In this document: in pieces, positions 8,691 to 18,737 of the stretch
Numbering within the stretch: position 1 is the first letter of the stretch
How the letters are laid out: every line of letters begins with the position of its first letter
Assembly (NCBI GenBank): GCA_938082375.1
Contig: CALKCJ010000007.1
Location: forward strand, 62,001 to 126,000
Reading direction: 5' to 3'
Length of the DNA stretch: 64,000 nucleotides
From: an uncultured Thermomicrobiaceae bacterium
Lineage (GTDB): Bacteria; Chloroflexota; Chloroflexia; Thermomicrobiales; Thermomicrobiaceae
Notes under the pieces: model-generated
What the model saw: only the letters and a program-made list of their open reading frames with translations
Told to the model about the DNA's origin: nothing
Database searches by the model: none
Position numbers and translations under genes: made by a program

Positions 8691-9854
8691 ATGCCCGCCT
8701 CTGAGAGGCTCGCGGAACAGATCGCCGAGATGCCGCTCGTCGACCACCACTGTCACGCTCCGCAGCGGCTTTCCCAGCAGATTAAGGCCGCGCACCTTCG
8801 ACGGCCATTCACCGAGTCAGTCGTATCCGACGTCATCGAGCAGGACGTCCCCCACACCGTCGCCTATCGGACGATGATCCGCTGGTTAGCCGGTCTGCTC
8901 GGCACCGACCCGACCGAGCAGGCAGTGCTGGAGGCGCGCGCCCAGTACGATCCGCCAAGCTACCACCGCTTGCTGGCAGACGACGCGAGGCTCGCAGCGT
9001 GTTACGACGACTACCTGTACGACGAGGAACGATGCTACTCGCCCGGTGAATGGGCTGAGTTGATCGGCCGGGCTGTGCGGCCAGTGGTACGGATTGAGAC
9101 CGTTGCCGAGCGCCTGCTACCGCACGCCGGGTCGTGGGATGACCTCAGGCAACGTTTCGCCCAGGAACTCGTCGCTGCTGCTGGTGGTGGTGCCGTCGCG
9201 CTCAAGAGCATCGCGGCCTATCGCAGCGGCCTCGAGATCCAGCGCGTCGACGCAGCCACCGCCGATCAGGCGTTTTACGAGGTGATCGCCGACATCGAGG
9301 CCGGCACCTTCTGGCGGCTCGAGCACAAGACGCTCATCGACGCCCTGCTCTGGGAAGCGCTCGAGGTTGCGGCCGAACTGGGCCTCCCGCTCCAGCTCCA
9401 CGTCGGGCTGGGCGACGATGACGTATACCTGCCCACCAGTAACCCCACCTTGCTCCGTGCCGTGCTCCAGGAGGAGCGCTACCGGCACGTCCCGATCGTC
9501 CTGCTCCACTGCTATCCGTACCTGCACGAGGCAGCTTACCTGGCCAGTGTCTATCCCAATGCTTACGTCGACTTGGGCCTGACGCTACCCCTGGCTGCGG
9601 GCGAAGCGACAGACATCGTCCAAGCAGTGCTCGGCCTTGCCCCAGCCAATAAAGTGCTCGCCTCCACCGACGGGCACGCACTACCCGAGTTCCAGTGGTT
9701 CGCCGCTCGGCTCTGGCGCGCCTCCTTGACACGCGCGCTCGGCAGGCTCGTGGATGAGCACCTTCTCACTGACGCGGATGCTCTGGAGTTCGCGGCGATG
9801 ATCCTGGACGCGAACGCAAAGCGGATCTACCCGGAAGAGAGGAGCACGTCATGA
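8691..9854 (+). CDS. Amidohydrolase-family protein (FluG N-domain-like)
   Basis: A 387-residue TIM-barrel metal-dependent hydrolase of the amidohydrolase_2 superfamily. Metal ligands are visible: HxH in VDHHCHAP near the N-terminus, a Lys/His pair in KSIAAYRSGL and LPLQLHVGLGDDD, VLLHCYPY, and the conserved Asp in LASTDGHALPEF. ATG 8691 has GAGGGAGAG upstream and lies 16 bases after the ligase stop. It would hydrolyse an amide or ester linked to the product of the neighbouring gamma-glutamyl ligase. Together the two genes look like a split form of FluG, whose amidohydrolase and GS domains are fused. The reaction has not been shown for this type. Confidence 0.85.
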   Translation: MPASERLAEQIAEMPLVDHHCHAPQRLSQQIKAAHLRRPFTESVVSDVIEQDVPHTVAYRTMIRWLAGLLGTDPTEQAVLEARAQYDPPSYHRLLADDARLAACYDDYLYDEERCYSPGEWAELIGRAVRPVVRIETVAERLLPHAGSWDDLRQRFAQELVAAAGGGAVALKSIAAYRSGLEIQRVDAATADQAFYEVIADIEAGTFWRLEHKTLIDALLWEALEVAAELGLPLQLHVGLGDDDVYLPTSNPTLLRAVLQEERYRHVPIVLLHCYPYLHEAAYLASVYPNAYVDLGLTLPLAAGEATDIVQAVLGLAPANKVLASTDGHALPEFQWFAARLWRASLTRALGRLVDEHLLTDADALEFAAMILDANAKRIYPEERSTS

Positions 9855-10957
9855 CCTATCTCCCACCGAACCCGCAGCGGCTCGAGCGCGCGCGGCAGCT
9901 CATGGCGTCGAGCGCCATCGACCTCATGCTGCTCGGCCCCTCGGCCGACTTCCGCTACTTCACCGGACGGCCAGGGCATCTGAGCGAGCGGCTGACCGCT
10001 CTGGTCATCGGACGCGAGGGGCCTCCCGCGCTGGTTGTCCCGAAACTGGAGACCCCGCTCTACGCCGACCTAGAGAACTCCTTTCGGCTCATCGCCTGGG
10101 CAGACGGCGAAGACCCGATCGCCCAGCTCGTCATCCTGGCCCAGACGACCGGCAGCCGTGCCATCGCCGTCAACGACCAGTTCTGGAGTGGGTTTCTGCT
10201 CCAGCTCCAGGATCGCCTGCCCGAGCGCTCCTTCTGCCGCGCCAGCCCGCTGCTCCGCCGGCTGCGCATGACGAAGGATGCCGAGGAGATCACGCTACTA
10301 CGCGAAGCCGTGCGGCGCACCGACGCCGCCTGGGAGTACTTCTGCGCACACGAGCGGCTGACCGGGCGTACCGAGCGCGAGGTAGCCGCCCGGCTGAGCG
10401 AGCTACTACTCGCCGAGGGGCTGCACGAGGTCGCCTTCTGCATCGTCGCGAGCGGGCCCAACGGCGCCTCGCCGCACCACCAGACCAGTGACCGGGTGAT
10501 CCGGCCCGGCGATCCCGTGGTGATCGACTTCGGCGGGAGCTACTACGGCTATTACTCCGATATCACGCGCACGCCGGTCGCCAGCGAACCGCCTTCCGGC
10601 TTCGCGGACGCGTACGAGGCTGTGCTCGAGGCGCAGCAGACTGCGTTCGCTGCCATCCGGCCGGGTGTACCCTGCCAGGACGTCGACCGCGCGGCACGCC
10701 AGGTGTTGGTGGAGCGCGGTTATGGGCCCTACTTTATTCACCGGTTGGGGCATGGTGTTGGACTGACTGTACATGAGGATCCGTATCTCGTCGAGGGAAA
10801 CGATGAGCCACTCGGGCCGGGGATGGTCGTCTCCGACGAGCCAGGCGTCTACATTCCCGGCCAGTGGGGTGTCAGGATCGAGGATCTGGTGGTGGTCACC
10901 GAGGACGGTGCCGAGCGCCTCAATCGGGTCTCTCACGAGCTGTTGCGCCTCCCCTGA
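9851..10957 (+). CDS. M24 family metallopeptidase (Xaa-Pro dipeptidase-like)
   Basis: A 368-residue cytoplasmic peptidase. An N-terminal creatinase-type domain (residues ~8-145) is followed by a pita-bread catalytic domain with all five dinuclear-metal ligands: Asp in VIDFGGSYYG, Asp in YYSDITRT, His in HRLGHGVGL, Glu in DEPGVYIPG and Glu in GVRIEDLVVV. Its ATG overlaps the amidohydrolase stop by 4 bases, so it is translationally coupled and is the last gene of the unit. It may cleave a dipeptide or gamma-glutamyl product made by its neighbours; a housekeeping prolidase role is the alternative. Confidence 0.92.
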   Translation: MTYLPPNPQRLERARQLMASSAIDLMLLGPSADFRYFTGRPGHLSERLTALVIGREGPPALVVPKLETPLYADLENSFRLIAWADGEDPIAQLVILAQTTGSRAIAVNDQFWSGFLLQLQDRLPERSFCRASPLLRRLRMTKDAEEITLLREAVRRTDAAWEYFCAHERLTGRTEREVAARLSELLLAEGLHEVAFCIVASGPNGASPHHQTSDRVIRPGDPVVIDFGGSYYGYYSDITRTPVASEPPSGFADAYEAVLEAQQTAFAAIRPGVPCQDVDRAARQVLVERGYGPYFIHRLGHGVGLTVHEDPYLVEGNDEPLGPGMVVSDEPGVYIPGQWGVRIEDLVVVTEDGAERLNRVSHELLRLP

Positions 10958-11057
10958 TCGACGGCCTGTCGCTGCCCGTGGCCGAACCAGGCCCGAGCCT
11001 TCCCAGGACTACTCTTCGCTTCGCGACGAGGCCCACGGCGCATACTGCTCTGCGACC

Positions 11058-13364
11058 TCAGCCGCCGAGGGCTTCGTCACGGGGCTCCGGAGATGGGTTA
11101 TCGCGGGCGAGCGCGACTCGGTTGCCACCTTGCCGCTTGGCACGGTACATCGCGTCGTCAGCAGCGCGGATCAGCTCGTCAGGCGTGGCGCCGTCATCAG
11201 GGTAGGCAGCGATGCCGATCGAAATGGTCAGACTCACCGCTGTGCCCTCGTGCACGAACGGCTCTCTGGCTACCGCGCGCCGCAGCCGCTCGGCGACCTC
11301 GACCGCCTCGCCGAGATCGATCTCCGCGAGCACAACGGCAAACTCGTCGCCGGCATAGCGGGCGAGCAGGTCGTCAGGCCGGATCAGTCGGGCGAGACGG
11401 TCCGCGACTTGTTGCAGTACAGCATCGCCGAAGAGATGGCCACGCTCGTCGTTGAGCCGCTTGAAACCGTCGAAGTCGATGAGCAGGACTACTGCGCGGT
11501 GAACCCGACGGTCGCGCGTGACCTGCTGGAGACGATCCACCAAGGCACGGCGGTTCGCCAGACCGGTCAATGGGTCGGTGAGCGCCTGTCTCGACAGCCG
11601 GTCGGTCAGTTCCACTTGTTCCATGAGGAGCTCGAGGTGGACGGCGACGTTCTCGGCGAGCCGCAGGTCTTCCTCATCCAGGCGATGCCCGGGAGCGCTC
11701 TCGATATTCAGTACCCCGATCGGTTCACCCCAGCGCCGGAGCAGCACGACGATCTCACTCTCAGCGGCGAATCCGGGAAGAGGCGCAAAGTAATCGGGAT
11801 CCGCTCGGACATCGAGGACGAGCTGCGAGCGGTTCTCACGGAGCGCCCGGCCGGTCACACCGCGACTCGTGAGCCATTCGTTGAACGACACCTCGCCCGG
11901 AGCTCTGATCGTCTGGCCAATGAAGCGTTGCCGATCCTGGCTGAGCACCGCCAGCCCGACCAGCGCAAATCCGAAGTCCTGCTGGAGCCGTTCCGCCACC
12001 ATGCGAAAGGCCGCATCCAGATCCCGGTGGTCGGTAACCATCCGCGTGAGATCCTGTAGCAGCTCCAGCTCGAGTAACCGCCGTCGCTCCAAGGTCACAT
12101 CCTCTAGCAGGAACTGGAGGCAGGGGTGCCATTGCTCGCCAGCCGCGTCCGGCAGCTCGATCGCTTGCACACGACATTCAAGCTCGCGGAATCGACGGTC
12201 GATACTCGACACTTGGACGATCACGGTTTCCGCGACCATCCCGGGAGCGAGCTGGCGCCAACTGTCCCAAGGGAGCTCGCTACGGGCACGAAACATTGTG
12301 GGCAGCGATGCTCCCACCAATTGCGCATGCGTGACGCCAAGCATACGCGCTGCTGCGTGGTTCGCCAGCCGCACCGTCCCGTCCATGCCGCTGACGATGA
12401 CCCCCACCTGTAAGCCCGCGACCAGCTCGCTCAACATGCGTTGACTGGCCACGAGTTGGCGACGCGCGCGGGAGATCGCCAGCGCGGTGGCGAGAATTCC
12501 CGCCACGGCGTCGTAGACCGGAAGCTCCTCCTTGTCGAACGGTTCTTGTTCGGAGAAGTAGAAACTGATGAACCCCCGTAACCGCCCTGCCTCTCGATAG
12601 GGTACCGCGACTGCCTGGCGCAAGCCGAGTTCCTGGCGCGCCTCTGGTGGCGTAATGAGTCGCGGATCGGCCGACTCCGGGTGGAGCTCGATCGGCTGCA
12701 GCGGGCTCTCCAAGAGAGCGTCGACGATCGCACGAGCGCGTCCAACCGAGCTCCGTTCGGCCTCCACCAGGTACTGCTCGGGCAAGCCGATCGCACCGAG
12801 GCAGCGGAGCTGGTCTGTGGTCTCCACCAGCTCCCACAACGCCAAAGCCGGTAGGTCGAGGAGGCGCCGAACGAATTCAAGAGCCCGAGTCAGCCAGTTG
12901 GAGGTTAGATCCGCGAGAGTGAGGATCTCGACCTCGAGCTGCCGTAACGCTTCCGCCCGGCGTGCTCTCCGCCGCTCGGCATCGCTTGTGCGCCGCAAGA
13001 TTTCTTCGGCCAGCCGCAGTACCCGGTCGATCTCGACTCGCGTGAGCGGATCGTAGAGCACCGCGTGGAATCCCGAGGCCAGGTACGCGGTCGCCAACCC
13101 CTCTCCAGCCCGCGCGATGACGACTTTCACGACCGACTGCGGCGGGTCGATCGGTAACCACGGGTTACTACCAGGCACCGCCTGGCCGGCAAGCTCGCTT
13201 GCGACCATGATCACATTCGGCGGTTTCGCCCTGACCAGCTCACCCACCTCCTGCAAGTGGGCCACCGCGTCGACGGGTACCTCCGCGAGCAAACGGACAA
13301 GCACGTCGCGACGTCCGGGGTCGGGATCCACAACCAATACTCGAACCCTAGGTCCACCGTCCAT
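11058..13364 (-). CDS. Multi-sensor diguanylate cyclase (REC-like, GAF, PAS, GAF, GGDEF)
   Basis: A 768-residue soluble protein. It begins with a receiver-like domain (VRVLVVDPDPGRRDVL), then a GAF-like region, a PAS domain (about residues 310-430, starting SELVAGLQVGVIVS), a second GAF (about 440-590) and a C-terminal GGDEF domain. The active-site signature is AGDEF (671-675), a tolerated variant of GGDEF. The RPDD product-inhibition site (662-665) lies exactly five residues before it. It should therefore make c-di-GMP from GTP and be feedback-inhibited. It stands alone and converges on the M24 gene. A PilZ receptor gene at 51 kb could be a reader of its product. Confidence 0.9.
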   Translation of the reverse strand: MDGGPRVRVLVVDPDPGRRDVLVRLLAEVPVDAVAHLQEVGELVRAKPPNVIMVASELAGQAVPGSNPWLPIDPPQSVVKVVIARAGEGLATAYLASGFHAVLYDPLTRVEIDRVLRLAEEILRRTSDAERRRARRAEALRQLEVEILTLADLTSNWLTRALEFVRRLLDLPALALWELVETTDQLRCLGAIGLPEQYLVEAERSSVGRARAIVDALLESPLQPIELHPESADPRLITPPEARQELGLRQAVAVPYREAGRLRGFISFYFSEQEPFDKEELPVYDAVAGILATALAISRARRQLVASQRMLSELVAGLQVGVIVSGMDGTVRLANHAAARMLGVTHAQLVGASLPTMFRARSELPWDSWRQLAPGMVAETVIVQVSSIDRRFRELECRVQAIELPDAAGEQWHPCLQFLLEDVTLERRRLLELELLQDLTRMVTDHRDLDAAFRMVAERLQQDFGFALVGLAVLSQDRQRFIGQTIRAPGEVSFNEWLTSRGVTGRALRENRSQLVLDVRADPDYFAPLPGFAAESEIVVLLRRWGEPIGVLNIESAPGHRLDEEDLRLAENVAVHLELLMEQVELTDRLSRQALTDPLTGLANRRALVDRLQQVTRDRRVHRAVVLLIDFDGFKRLNDERGHLFGDAVLQQVADRLARLIRPDDLLARYAGDEFAVVLAEIDLGEAVEVAERLRRAVAREPFVHEGTAVSLTISIGIAAYPDDGATPDELIRAADDAMYRAKRQGGNRVALARDNPSPEPRDEALGG

Positions 13365-13564
13365 ATCGACATCGACTCCGTAAGCGCAGAGTTCAGTTGT
13401 CGGTAGTCGCTGGCCCGCCCAGTCGTCCGGTACAAGCCATCACGTGGCCGGGCCATACCGCAATGACCCACCAGTGCGGGAGTCCACGAGCGGCGGATGA
13501 CCTGGGTACTGGCATCCCGCTTACGTAGGTACTGCTACTGTATACAGCGACTGGAACAAGCGGT

Positions 13565-13587
13565 ATAGTACTTTTAGATAGTACTTT
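13565..13587. repeat. Short AT-rich direct repeat upstream of the diguanylate cyclase
   Basis: ATAGTACTTT occurs twice (13565-13574 and 13578-13587), 13 bases apart, in otherwise GC-rich DNA. Each copy contains the palindrome AGTACT. It lies in a gene-free stretch of 336 bases (13365-13700) between two leftward genes. Nothing else was recognised there. It may be a binding site for a regulator of the cyclase gene. Confidence 0.35.
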
Positions 13588-13700
13588 AGTCCCACCCCGG
13601 TCTGGCTTTCGGGAACCCGAAGACACCCGGCAGCCGATCGGGTCGCGCACTACCAGGAGACCCGTCCCGGTCAGGGCTCTCTGCCTCACCCACTGGCTGG

Positions 13701-14984
13701 CTAGTCGTCGCTACTCGGCTGAGGCAGTACCTGCCCAGCGACCGCACGATACTGCTGCCGCAGCTCTTCGCCCCGGTAGAGCCAGAGGCCGGGTGCCCAC
13801 CACCGAGAGCTAAGCGCAGTCAACAGACAGGCGATACCTCCGCCGACCATCGCCCACTGCGCGCCGATCAAGCTGGCGACAAGCCCAGCCTGGAACTGGC
13901 CGAGACGGGGGCCGCTGGTCGCGAACACCGAGGCGAGTGCTCCCACTCGGCCGCGATAGGCATCCGGCGTAGCCAGTTGACGCACGGTATGGCGCATCGC
14001 CATGCTGACCGCATCGAGCGCGCCCGCCGCAGCCAACAGCGCGAGAGCCACAGGGAACCAGCGCGACAATCCGAAGAGTGCGAGCGACATGCCGTACCCG
14101 ACGGTGACCAGCACCACAACGTAGCCCGGCCGTCGGGGTGCTGGCAGAAAGGCGAACAGGAGTGAGCCGGCGATCGCGCCAGCGCTCGGGGCCGCGAAGA
14201 GAAGCCCCAGGCCGTTCGGGCCGACGCGCAGGATGTCTTTGGCGAACACCGGCAGTAGGCCGATCGAGGAGACGAGCAGGGTGGCGAAGAAGTCCAACAG
14301 CATGAGTTGCCAGAGGATTGGGCGCTCCCTGACGAACGCAAGCCCGTCGAGGAACGCTGCCCAGCCGCGCCGGAGCGGAGCCGGTGGCGCCACGCTCGCC
14401 CGCATCGAGAACAGGACGACCACCACGACCAGGTAGGTTGCTGCGTTAGCCCAGAACGCAGAGGCGGTACCGAATGCACCGATGAGGACACCGCCGATGG
14501 CTGGCCCCAGCACCGCCGCCGTGTCGAACGCGAGCACGTTCAGGGTCAGCGCGTTGGTCAGCCGCTCGCGCGGCACGAGTGCTGGTATCAGGGCCTGGCG
14601 CGCTGGGCTATCGAACGCCATCGCGCTCGAGGTCGCGAGCGCGAAGCCGTACAAGAGCGGCATCGACGTCCAGCCGACCGACACCGCCACTGCCAGCAGC
14701 GTGAGCAGCACCGCTGCCAGGCTCTGGGTGACAATCAAGAGCCGCCGCCGATCGACCTGATCAGCCAGCGTCCCGCCGAACAGGGAGAGCGCGATGGTCG
14801 GCAGCGCTCGCGCCAGGGCGATGCCACCGAGCTGAGTCGTCGAGCCAGTGAGATCGTAGACCAGCCAGCTCAAAGCCACGGTCTGCATCTGAACGCCCAG
14901 CATCGAGATGAACTGACCGATCCAAAGGAGCCGATAGTCTCGATACCGGAGCGCGCCGAAGGCTTGCGGCAAACGAAGGGGCAC
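13701..14984 (-). CDS. MFS transporter (EntS/multidrug exporter-like)
   Basis: A 427-residue major facilitator with about 12 predicted membrane segments. The N-terminal FGALRYRDYRLLWIGQF and WLVYDLTGS are typical of the EntS-like exporter subfamily, and the loop 2-3 motif appears as GGTLADQVDRRRLL. GTG 14984 is chosen as start because TGGAGGA lies upstream at the right distance and the homologous region begins there; an upstream ATG at 15080 would add 32 residues with no membrane character. The substrate is unknown. The 460 bases between it and the tRNA promoter hold no recognisable gene. Confidence 0.85.
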   Translation of the reverse strand: MPLRLPQAFGALRYRDYRLLWIGQFISMLGVQMQTVALSWLVYDLTGSTTQLGGIALARALPTIALSLFGGTLADQVDRRRLLIVTQSLAAVLLTLLAVAVSVGWTSMPLLYGFALATSSAMAFDSPARQALIPALVPRERLTNALTLNVLAFDTAAVLGPAIGGVLIGAFGTASAFWANAATYLVVVVVLFSMRASVAPPAPLRRGWAAFLDGLAFVRERPILWQLMLLDFFATLLVSSIGLLPVFAKDILRVGPNGLGLLFAAPSAGAIAGSLLFAFLPAPRRPGYVVVLVTVGYGMSLALFGLSRWFPVALALLAAAGALDAVSMAMRHTVRQLATPDAYRGRVGALASVFATSGPRLGQFQAGLVASLIGAQWAMVGGGIACLLTALSSRWWAPGLWLYRGEELRQQYRAVAGQVLPQPSSDD

Positions 14985-15396
14985 GCGAACCGATCCTCCA
15001 CACGAGATCCAACGGCCGCTGTTCCGTTGAGGTTGGACAATACCATGCTGACCCCGTGCCCGACATCCCCATGTAGCCAAGGGGGTAAGCCACAGTACCC
15101 CATCCCCGGTGAGAGCAGCTGCTGTCGACTCGGAGTAAGCTTACTTCCGTTCCAAGCGGCTCCGGGTGCCCTATCCACAACCAAATTGCTGGTGGTGCTG
15201 CCGCTCATACCGAGGCGCAGCGCCGGTTGCACGCAAGCTGGTGCGCTGCTCCTCTTCGTACGTGGTCTCGACCGACCGGCGTCTAGTAGCTTCGCCCGCC
15301 TACAGACCGTCAGGATGGCGTGGAGCTGACCTGGGTGATCGCTGTCGTTCGATTGTGGCGCAACGGGTGCAATCGACCTGCACCGCGCGATCCGAG

Positions 15397-15425
15397 TTGC
15401 ACGAAGGCAAGTGTCCGGATATACT
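15397..15425 (+). promoter_or_regulatory. Promoter of tRNA-Lys
   Basis: TTGCAC (15397-15402) and TATACT (15420-15425) are separated by exactly 17 bases, a near-consensus sigma-70 promoter. Transcription would start near 15432, about 14 bases before the tRNA. Confidence 0.7.
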
Positions 15426-15445
15426 TCCTAAGGCGAGCGACGCGT

Positions 15446-15521
<76 letters not shown>

Positions 15522-15777
15522 CGGGCAACTCGAACACGAGAGGCAAACCGCCCAGCAGGCTGGGGCAAGGTTCCAGAGCTATCGACCGCATGCTGGACGC
15601 CACCATGCCGCAGCTTTCCCCGGGCCAAGTCGAAGGCTAGTTCAGGCCAGCGGTCGACCGCTCGCGAGTAGCGGCACTGTCGGCGCTAGCTGCGAGTAGG
15701 CGGCTTCCCCGGCTGCTCACGCCGCGCCCAGGGTGGACGGGTTCCAGCGCTGTGTGCTCGCTGCCGGGAGGCGGACA

Positions 15778-15796
15778 GCCCGCCCGAGGGGCGGGC
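15778..15796. other. GC-rich hairpin before the Mrp promoter
   Basis: GCCCGCCC and GGGCGGGC form a perfect 8-bp stem with a GAG loop, 4 bases before the -35 box of the mrp promoter. There is no T-run, so it is at best a weak terminator insulating the mrp operon. The rest of 15522-15777 holds no recognised gene. Confidence 0.35.
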
Positions 15797-15800
15797 AATC

Positions 15801-15829
15801 TTGCCAAGACTGTTGGCAACAGGTACACT
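15801..15829 (+). promoter_or_regulatory. Promoter of the mrp operon with operator-like palindrome
   Basis: TTGCCA (15801-15806) and TACACT (15824-15829) are 17 bases apart. A perfect inverted repeat TTGCCAA-gactg-TTGGCAA (15801-15819) covers the -35 box and spacer, so a dimeric repressor bound there would block RNA polymerase. The leader to mrpA is about 150 bases and contains another short hairpin (CGCCCC-GCA-GGGGCG). No regulator gene is adjacent. Confidence 0.55.
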
Positions 15830-15988
15830 CCGCTGGGTCGCGCCCGCGGCCTGCAGGTCGAGGCTTCTGCGAGACGACCGGCCAGGGTCTGGTCGCCCCG
15901 CAGGGGCGCTCGGCGCCGATCGACCGGCCGTCAATCAGTCCTCCGAGCGTAACGACCAGGCCACGGCAGCCCGGAGAAGGGGCGGGAG

Positions 15989-18316
15989 ATGCTCATTGGC
16001 CTCCTGGTTTTGAGCGTGTTGGCCGTCATCGCGCCGCTAGGCGTCCGGCTGCTCAGACGCCGCTTCGGTTACCTGGCTGCGCTCGTCTCGCTGGTGCTCT
16101 TGGTGTGGTACGCCAGTCTCCTCCCCAGCATTTCGCGTGGTGATGAGCGGCGGGAGGTACTGAGCTGGTTACCGACGCTCGGGAGCGCTGTCGCGTTGCG
16201 TCTGGACGGGCTGGCCCTCCTTTTCGCGCTCCTCATCACTGGGATTGGCACGCTCGTCGCCCTCTACACCGTCGGTTACCTTGAAGACCACCCCCGGCTC
16301 GCACGGTTCTGGGTGTCGCTGCTCCTGTTCCAGACGGCGATGCTCGGTATCGTGCTCGCGGACGACATGATCGTCCTCTTCGTCTTTTGGGAACTGACGA
16401 GCGTTGCCTCATTCTTCCTTATCGGGTTTGCCGAGGAGCGTGCCCGCGCCCGCATGAGCGCTCAGCAAGCGTTCCTCGTCACCGCCGTGGGTGGTCTCGG
16501 CTTGCTCGTCGGTCTGCTCCTGCTGGCAAAGCAGACGGGATCCTTCCGACTCAGCGAGATCCTCGCGCAGGGCCCTCTTCCTGCGGGAGAGATCCTCGTG
16601 ACCAGCGCGTTCATCCTCGTCCTGCTCGGCGCGGCCACCAAGTCTGCACAGGTGCCCTTCCATTTTTGGCTCCCAAACGCGATGGAGGCCCCCACACCGG
16701 TGAGTGCCTATCTCCACTCGGCCACGATGGTCAAGGCGGGTGTTTACCTGCTCGCACGCCTCAGTCCGGTTTTCAGTGCACACCCGTGGTGGGAGCCGAG
16801 TCTTGTCGCGCTCGGCGGCCTAACCGCGCTTGCTGGTGCGCTGCTGACGGTTCCGCAGCGCGATCTCAAGCGACTGCTGGCGTACAGCACGGTCAGTGCT
16901 CTTGGTCTGTTGATCCTCTTGCTCGGACTCGGCGAGCGTGGGGCGAAGGCCTTTACACTCTTCGTGCTCGCGCATGCGCTCTACAAAGGCGCGGCGTTCC
17001 TTGTCGCTGGCGCGATCGAGCACGCCACTGGGCAGCGAACGTTGGACACTCTGGGAGATCTCAGGCGCGTGACCCCCCTACTCGCCTCGACCGTAGCGAT
17101 CGTAGTGCTCGCCGCAGCCGGTCTGCCACCGAGCGCGGGGTTTGTTGCCAAGGAAACGATCCTCGGCGTCACGCTGCAGCAGCGGTTACCGCCAGTTGTG
17201 CTTCTCACAAGCCTTGCCCTGATAGGCCAGACTGCCGCCGCCTGGTTGGTGTTGCGACCCCTGTTCGGACGGCGGCCAGCACACCTCCATGCTCATGAGC
17301 TGCACTGGACACTCCTCGCTTGCCCGATACTGCTCGGGACGACGGCGCTCGTCGGCGGCATCGTTGCCCCGGCTTTCGCGCCACTCGTCTCAGCGGTGAC
17401 GGCGAGTGTCCTTGGAACCACGTTGCCAATGTACGAGCTGGCGTTCTGGCACGGCGTCACGGTCGAGCTGGGAGTCAGCATGCTGATCATCGTTACCGCC
17501 GCAGCGCTGGCAGTCGCCTGGCCTCGTCTCATCCGGCTCGGCGATCGCCTCGCGCTCACCGAGCCACTAGCTGATCGCCCGAGAGGGCTTGGCCGGATCG
17601 GGTTTGAGCGCCTCTACCACACTGGCGTCGCGGGCATCGTAAGACTCGGCACACAACAGACCCGGCTCCTCCAGAACGGGTATCTGCGCATCTACATCAC
17701 TACGATCGTGGTTACCGCCCTGCTGCTGGTCGGCGCGACCGTACTGCGCACTCCGTACCTGTGGCCGTCGTCGCTCCCCTCTTGGAGCCTCGTGGACGTC
17801 GTGGACATCCTGCTTGTACTGATCATCCTCGTCAGCAGTCTCGCCGCGGTCCGTGCCACCGAGCGGTTAGCGGCCATCGCTGCCCTCGGAGCACTGGGCT
17901 TTTGTCTGGCTCTGCTCTATGCTCGCTTTGGAGCTCCGGATCTGGCCATCACACAGGTTTTGGTCGATACGTTGACCGTCGTCCTCCTCGTCTTCGCCTT
18001 CTACCGGCTTCCGCGCTACGCCCGCTTGTCGTCAACACGCGCGCGCTTCCGCGATGCCGTGCTCGCGGCCGCTTTCGGCGCGATGATGGCTGCTTTCGCC
18101 CTGGCCACGCAGGCCTTCCGCTACTCGGAACGGATTTCCGCCTACTTCGCCGAGCAAGCCTACCCATTGGCACATGGACGGAACGTTGTCAACGTGATCC
18201 TGGTCGACTTCCGTGCCCTCGATACGCTCGGGGAGATCACCGTTTTGGCGCTCGCGGCGCTGGGGGTGGCGGCACTGTTAGCTCGGCGGAGTAGGAGACG
18301 AGAGGGCTCGGCATGA
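15989..18316 (+). CDS. mrpA: Mrp Na+/H+ antiporter subunit A
   Basis: A 775-residue integral membrane protein, the largest Mrp subunit and homologous to complex I subunit NuoL. Segments [36 protein letters not shown] and the channel motif [29 protein letters not shown] (residues ~220-248) mark the antiporter core. The C-terminal part has the MrpA-specific helices ([21 protein letters not shown]). It forms the proton/sodium path of a multi-subunit antiporter driven by the proton gradient, giving sodium and pH tolerance. ATG 15989 follows GGGGCGGGAG. The stop overlaps mrpB by 4 bases. Confidence 0.95.
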   Translation: MLIGLLVLSVLAVIAPLGVRLLRRRFGYLAALVSLVLLVWYASLLPSISRGDERREVLSWLPTLGSAVALRLDGLALLFALLITGIGTLVALYTVGYLEDHPRLARFWVSLLLFQTAMLGIVLADDMIVLFVFWELTSVASFFLIGFAEERARARMSAQQAFLVTAVGGLGLLVGLLLLAKQTGSFRLSEILAQGPLPAGEILVTSAFILVLLGAATKSAQVPFHFWLPNAMEAPTPVSAYLHSATMVKAGVYLLARLSPVFSAHPWWEPSLVALGGLTALAGALLTVPQRDLKRLLAYSTVSALGLLILLLGLGERGAKAFTLFVLAHALYKGAAFLVAGAIEHATGQRTLDTLGDLRRVTPLLASTVAIVVLAAAGLPPSAGFVAKETILGVTLQQRLPPVVLLTSLALIGQTAAAWLVLRPLFGRRPAHLHAHELHWTLLACPILLGTTALVGGIVAPAFAPLVSAVTASVLGTTLPMYELAFWHGVTVELGVSMLIIVTAAALAVAWPRLIRLGDRLALTEPLADRPRGLGRIGFERLYHTGVAGIVRLGTQQTRLLQNGYLRIYITTIVVTALLLVGATVLRTPYLWPSSLPSWSLVDVVDILLVLIILVSSLAAVRATERLAAIAALGALGFCLALLYARFGAPDLAITQVLVDTLTVVLLVFAFYRLPRYARLSSTRARFRDAVLAAAFGAMMAAFALATQAFRYSERISAYFAEQAYPLAHGRNVVNVILVDFRALDTLGEITVLALAALGVAALLARRSRRREGSA

Positions 18317-18735
18317 GCACCCTGACGTCAATCATCCTCCGTACCGCTGTCCGCTGGATTTCACCGCTCCTCTTGCTCTTTAGCGTGTTTCTGTTGCTGC
18401 GGGGGCACCACGAGCCGGGCGGTGGCTTCTCCGGCGGGTTGATCGCCGCCACCGGGTTCGCGCTACTGACGTTCGGTTACAGCGTGCGCACCGCCCAGCG
18501 CGTACTCCGTATTGAGCCACTCAGCCTGACCGCCTGCGGCCTCGTACTGGCGCTACTCAGCGGGCTCCCTAGCCTGCTGACCGGACAACCGTTCTTGACC
18601 GGCCTCTGGATCGATATCTCTTTGCCAGGCAATGTCGTGCTCGAGCTGGGGACACCCCTCCTGTTCGATGTCGGCGTCTACCTGGCCGTGATCGGCGCGA
18701 CCCTGACGATGCTGTTCGAGTTCGCGGAGGAGTGA
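18313..18735 (+). CDS. mrpB: Mrp antiporter subunit B
   Basis: A 140-residue protein with four predicted membrane helices. The motif [20 protein letters not shown] (residues ~30-49) is the conserved MnhB/MrpB signature. The ATG overlaps the mrpA stop (ATGA). It is a structural subunit of the membrane antiporter complex; loss of any subunit usually abolishes transport in this family. Confidence 0.94.
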   Translation: MSTLTSIILRTAVRWISPLLLLFSVFLLLRGHHEPGGGFSGGLIAATGFALLTFGYSVRTAQRVLRIEPLSLTACGLVLALLSGLPSLLTGQPFLTGLWIDISLPGNVVLELGTPLLFDVGVYLAVIGATLTMLFEFAEE

Positions 18736-18737
18736 CG

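Noticed and set aside
15200-15445. Short plus-strand frames running into the tRNA
   Set aside because: They overlap the tRNA and its promoter and show no protein similarity.
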